NCBI GenBank assembly: GCA_937901465.1
Contig: CALGTU010000199.1
Coordinates: 1-5,683, forward strand
From: an uncultured Clostridia bacterium
GTDB taxonomy: Bacteria; Bacillota; Clostridia; Oscillospirales; Ruminococcaceae
DNA: 5,683 bases
Reading direction: 5' to 3'
The translations under genes were made by a program, and so were the position numbers. Positions 3,276 to 5,683 of this stretch are shown in pieces (the stretch's first letter is position 1; each line of letters opens with the position of its first letter). The notes beneath the pieces were generated by a model. It saw only the letters and a program-made list of their open reading frames with translations. It did no database searches and was not told the DNA's origin.

Positions 3276-5683
3276 ATGAATATAGATTTCTCTAGACTCG
3301 ATCCCAGAAACTGGGATATGAGAAAAATAAGACGCAGTCTGCGCTTCAAACTGATGGTTTACATCGTCGGAATGGCAATTATAATGGACATTGTATTTAC
3401 CGTTATTGCCGCCGTTTCACTGACAACCACCAACAAGAACGAGCTGAAGTCGGAATATACCTCAGAGGGTTCTAAGGCTGCATCGAGAATTTCCTCGGAA
3501 ATTTCTCTTATGAAAGCCGAAACCGAACTTATAGCAAACGGAAGTCTTACTCCCGAAGCACTTGAGGCTGCGGCAGATAAATATGACTGGTGTTCTTATG
3601 CTTACATAAAGGGTGATAAGGTTGTTTCAGCAACAATGGGCGATAACCTTATTGCAACAAACAAAGAACTCCCATATTTCAAGACAGCAAGCGAAATCGG
3701 AAAATCAGCTGTTTCTGATATATTTGTAAACAGCGGTGAGGCTTATATAGCTGTTGCTTCCCCTGCGGGACAGAATTCAGTTCTTATAGCACTCTTTGAA
3801 GCAGACACATTCTATGACAGATTAAACGATATTCTCTATGGCAACACAGTTACTTCATTCTATGTTCTTCTTCCCGATGGAACAAATCCTTATTCAGAAG
3901 AAGACGGTCTTAATTTCAATTCCCAGACCGTTACAGGATACAGAAGTCTTGCGAAATTTGAAGAAAAAGCTTTGAAGAACCTTGAAGGCTATGGCGAATT
4001 CAGAAAAGACGGCGATAAATATATCGCAGGTTACGCAAAGGTTCCCGGAACAGAATGGACAGTTGTTGTTTCAAGCCTTAAAGCACCTCATACAAAATCA
4101 GTAAAGAACGGCATCACAGTTACAGTATGTGCAGGTCTTTTAATGCTTGTCGGCGTTCTCGTTCTCGTATCAATAATCGTAACTCAGATTGTTACTCCCC
4201 TTACACAGTCAACAGAAAGACTCAGAGCACTTTCGGAAGGCGACCTCAACTCACCCGTTGAAGTTTCAAATCAGAAAAACGAACTCGGTGTTCTTTCATC
4301 ATCACTTGAAGAAACAGTATTCTCACTCAAACAGTATATCGATAAAATTTCAGACGCACTCAACAGAATTGCCGCAGGCGACGTTGCATTTGAAATGGAC
4401 GGCAACTTCAGAGGCGACTTTGTAAAGATTAAAGACAGTTTCAACCACATCTTAGCACAGCTTCGTGAAACATTCGAACAGATCAACATTTCAGCAGAAC
4501 AGGTTAACTCGGGAGCTATTCAGTTCTCACTTGCCGCTAACGATATGTTTGATGGTGCTACAAAGCAGTCAGCTGCTATAAGCATTCTTTCAGACCAGCT
4601 CGAAGACATTTCGGGACAGGTTCAGGCAAACGCAAAGGCTGCCGAAAAGACAGAAGAACTTATGGATGATATCTCCAATAAGATCAATGTATGTAGCGTT
4701 CAGATGAGCCAGATGCTTCTTTCAATGGACGACATCAACGAATCTTCAATGGAAATCCAGAAGATTATCAAGGTTATCGACGAAATCGCATTCCAGACAA
4801 ATATCCTTGCTCTTAACGCCGCTATTGAAGCAGCAAGAGCAGGAACAGCAGGTAAGGGATTTGCGGTTGTTGCCGACGAAGTAAGAAACCTTGCGGCTAA
4901 ATCAGCAGACGCTGCTCAGAGAACAACACAGCTTATCCAGCATTCAGTTGAAAACGTAAACAAGGGTTACGAATTCGCGAAATACACCGCTATGGCACTT
5001 GACGAAATCGTTGAAAGTGCGGACACAATCGGCAGAGAAGTTACTTCAATCACACAGTCCTCACAGGAACAGGCTGACGGTATCGCACAGATCAATGAAG
5101 GTGTTGAACAGATTTCAGCCGTTATTCAGGAAAACACAACAACAGCTCAGTCAAGTTCCGACTCGGCAGAAATCCTTCTCGCACAGTCAGAAGAACTTAC
5201 AGACAGAGTTTCAGCGTTTGAATATGAAGGAACATTCACAACAACATATTCAGACGATGATGATAATCCTTATCGCAGAAAGAAAGACGATGACGATGAT
5301 GACGATTACTTCTCATCTTCTTCATCAGATGACGATGATTATTTCTCATCAAATAACGATGATGATGACAGCGACAGCGGAGAGGCTCTCGATTCAGGAA
5401 GTCTTAACGATCTCTTCAATTTCAGCGCAGCTCCCGCAGCGGCACCTGTTGTCAACGATAACGATGATGAAGATGACGACGATGATGACGACGATAAGGA
5501 AGACAACAGCGAACCTGTTGATGTAAACGACCTCTTTAGTTTCAGCGGTGGCTCAGCTGCTCCCGCAGAAGATGACAACGACGAACCCGAAGATGAGGGT
5601 GAACCCGTTGATGTAAATGATTTATTCAGTTTCAGCGGTCCTGCTCCTTCTGATAATGAAGAAAAGAACGAAGATGATGCTGA
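3276..5683 (+). CDS. Methyl-accepting chemotaxis protein with double-Cache-like sensor and long acidic C-terminal tail (runs off the right edge)
   Basis: This transmembrane chemoreceptor signals through CheW/CheA. At least 802 codons are present and no stop is reached. Order of parts: a basic cytoplasmic start, membrane helix 1 (about 26-49), and an extracytoplasmic sensor (50-278) with two Cache-like halves (around 103-190, and 194-265 ending GTEWTVVVSSL). Membrane helix 2 (280-302) follows, then a HAMP domain (about 303-355: P308, EGDL 321-324, NELG 335-338). A second HAMP-like segment has AAGDV at 366-370 and FRGDF at 378-382. The signalling helices form a canonical hairpin: DEIAFQTNILALNAAIEAAR at 502-521, then GKGFAVVADEVRNLA. 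Q597-E598 is a candidate methylation pair. The ligand is unknown. After about residue 650 the protein continues as an unusual Asp-rich tail with repeats (see separate entries). No CheB/CheR-binding pentapeptide like NWETF is visible before the edge. It has its own promoter, divergent from the psp-like operon; no other chemotaxis gene is in the window. Confidence 0.95.
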   Translation, partial: MNIDFSRLDPRNWDMRKIRRSLRFKLMVYIVGMAIIMDIVFTVIAAVSLTTTNKNELKSEYTSEGSKAASRISSEISLMKAETELIANGSLTPEALEAAADKYDWCSYAYIKGDKVVSATMGDNLIATNKELPYFKTASEIGKSAVSDIFVNSGEAYIAVASPAGQNSVLIALFEADTFYDRLNDILYGNTVTSFYVLLPDGTNPYSEEDGLNFNSQTVTGYRSLAKFEEKALKNLEGYGEFRKDGDKYIAGYAKVPGTEWTVVVSSLKAPHTKSVKNGITVTVCAGLLMLVGVLVLVSIIVTQIVTPLTQSTERLRALSEGDLNSPVEVSNQKNELGVLSSSLEETVFSLKQYIDKISDALNRIAAGDVAFEMDGNFRGDFVKIKDSFNHILAQLRETFEQINISAEQVNSGAIQFSLAANDMFDGATKQSAAISILSDQLEDISGQVQANAKAAEKTEELMDDISNKINVCSVQMSQMLLSMDDINESSMEIQKIIKVIDEIAFQTNILALNAAIEAARAGTAGKGFAVVADEVRNLAAKSADAAQRTTQLIQHSVENVNKGYEFAKYTAMALDEIVESADTIGREVTSITQSSQEQADGIAQINEGVEQISAVIQENTTTAQSSSDSAEILLAQSEELTDRVSAFEYEGTFTTTYSDDDDNPYRRKKDDDDDDDYFSSSSSDDDDYFSSNNDDDDSDSGEALDSGSLNDLFNFSAAPAAAPVVNDNDDEDDDDDDDDKEDNSEPVDVNDLFSFSGGSAAPAEDDNDEPEDEGEPVDVNDLFSFSGPAPSDNEEKNEDDA
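5286..5348 (+). repeat. Two copies of an Asp-run plus YFSS block in the receptor tail
   Basis: Residues 671-684 (seven D, YF, five S) and 685-692 (four D, YF, two S) repeat the pattern D(4-7)-Y-F-S(2-5). At the DNA level the aspartates are mixed GAT/GAC codons, while TA(T/C)-TTC-TCA-TC is nearly identical in both copies, suggesting a tandem duplication. Confidence 0.75.
5400..5639 (+). repeat. Three copies of a hydrophobic NDLF-FS motif in the acidic tail
   Basis: The copies are SLNDLFNFSA (residues 709-718, 5400-5429), DVNDLFSFSG (749-758, 5520-5549) and DVNDLFSFSG (779-788, 5610-5639). The last two are each preceded by EPV, giving 13 identical residues. Spacing from N to N is 40 and then 30 residues, filled by Ala/Pro and acidic residues. 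Synonymous codons differ between identical copies (GAC CTC TTT against GAT TTA TTC), so the peptide appears conserved by selection and not merely freshly copied. The series may continue beyond the window. The form is that of a short linear binding motif presented repeatedly on a flexible acidic chain; the partner is unknown. Confidence 0.88.

Larger units (their letters stand above)
5223..5683 (+). other. Acidic low-complexity C-terminal extension of the chemoreceptor
   Basis: From about residue 650 the receptor changes from coiled coil to a tail dominated by D, E, S, N, P and A, almost certainly disordered. It includes D671-D677, D685-D688 and a D/E run at about residues 725-740. A small basic spot, YRRKK (about 666-670), begins it. 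The codons continue in the same frame, with alternating GAT and GAC, so this is genuine coding sequence and not a frameshift. Such a long tail is not part of the standard receptor architecture. Known receptor tails are short linkers ending in a CheR/CheB tether. Confidence 0.9.

Noticed and set aside
4189..4489. Frames at 4189-4425 (plus) and 4271-4489 (minus) inside the chemoreceptor
   Set aside because: They lie within the HAMP-coding region of the receptor in other frames; their composition is typical of shadows.
5286..5490. Possible frameshift where the acidic tail begins
   Set aside because: The receptor frame continues unbroken, and the NDLF repeats with synonymous codon differences appear in that same frame, so the tail is real.
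4999..5578. Frames at 4999-5526 (plus) and 5339-5578 (minus) over the receptor tail
   Set aside because: The His/Met/Thr-rich and Ser-run proteins are simply GAT/GAC triplets read in other frames. The receptor frame remains open with clear signalling-domain homology upstream.
1..5683. CRISPR, insertion sequences, tRNA or phage elements
   Set aside because: No direct-repeat arrays with unique spacers, transposase-like proteins, terminal inverted repeats or tRNA cloverleaf patterns were seen. The only repeats are protein-coding ones in the receptor tail and short promoter/terminator dyads.

Overview
The window looks like a chromosomal segment of a low-to-mid GC Firmicute, most likely a Clostridia of the Ruminococcaceae/Oscillospiraceae type. 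This is inferred from strong AGGAGG-type ribosome sites, AT-rich intergenic regions with good sigma-A promoters, AGA as the common arginine codon, an mreB-mreC pair, a small protein resembling the DUF6472 family of those bacteria, and a clostridial-style chemoreceptor. I cannot name a species.

Layout. The left 3.1 kb is all on the minus strand and forms two transcription units. Positions 1-1557 hold the rod-shape unit: a promoter (1529-1557), mreB (465-1487), a short intercistronic hairpin (435-456) and the first 132 codons of mreC, which leaves the window at position 1. Positions 1646-3121 hold an envelope-stress-like unit: a promoter (3093-3121), a four-helix membrane protein of unknown function (2571-3059), a PspA/IM30 family protein (1845-2522), a 55-residue cysteine-containing protein (1675-1842) and a strong terminator (1646-1675). 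From 3276 to the right edge a single plus-strand gene, divergent from the psp-like unit, encodes a methyl-accepting chemotaxis protein of at least 802 residues whose end lies outside the window.

How the genes fit together. MreB and MreC belong to the elongasome that guides lateral cell-wall synthesis. PspA coats and stabilises stressed membranes, and its companion membrane protein is a plausible anchor or sensor for it. The chemoreceptor has a periplasmic (extracytoplasmic) double-Cache-like sensor, two HAMP-type segments and a canonical signalling hairpin.

The most unusual element is the receptor's C-terminal extension. It has more than 150 highly acidic, probably disordered residues after the signalling domain. 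These carry three copies of a short hydrophobic motif, (D/S)(V/L)NDLF(S/N)FS, spaced 30-40 residues apart, plus two copies of a D-rich block ending in YFSS. Nothing I know of in the chemotaxis families accounts for these repeats. No mobile element, CRISPR array, tRNA or rRNA was seen.
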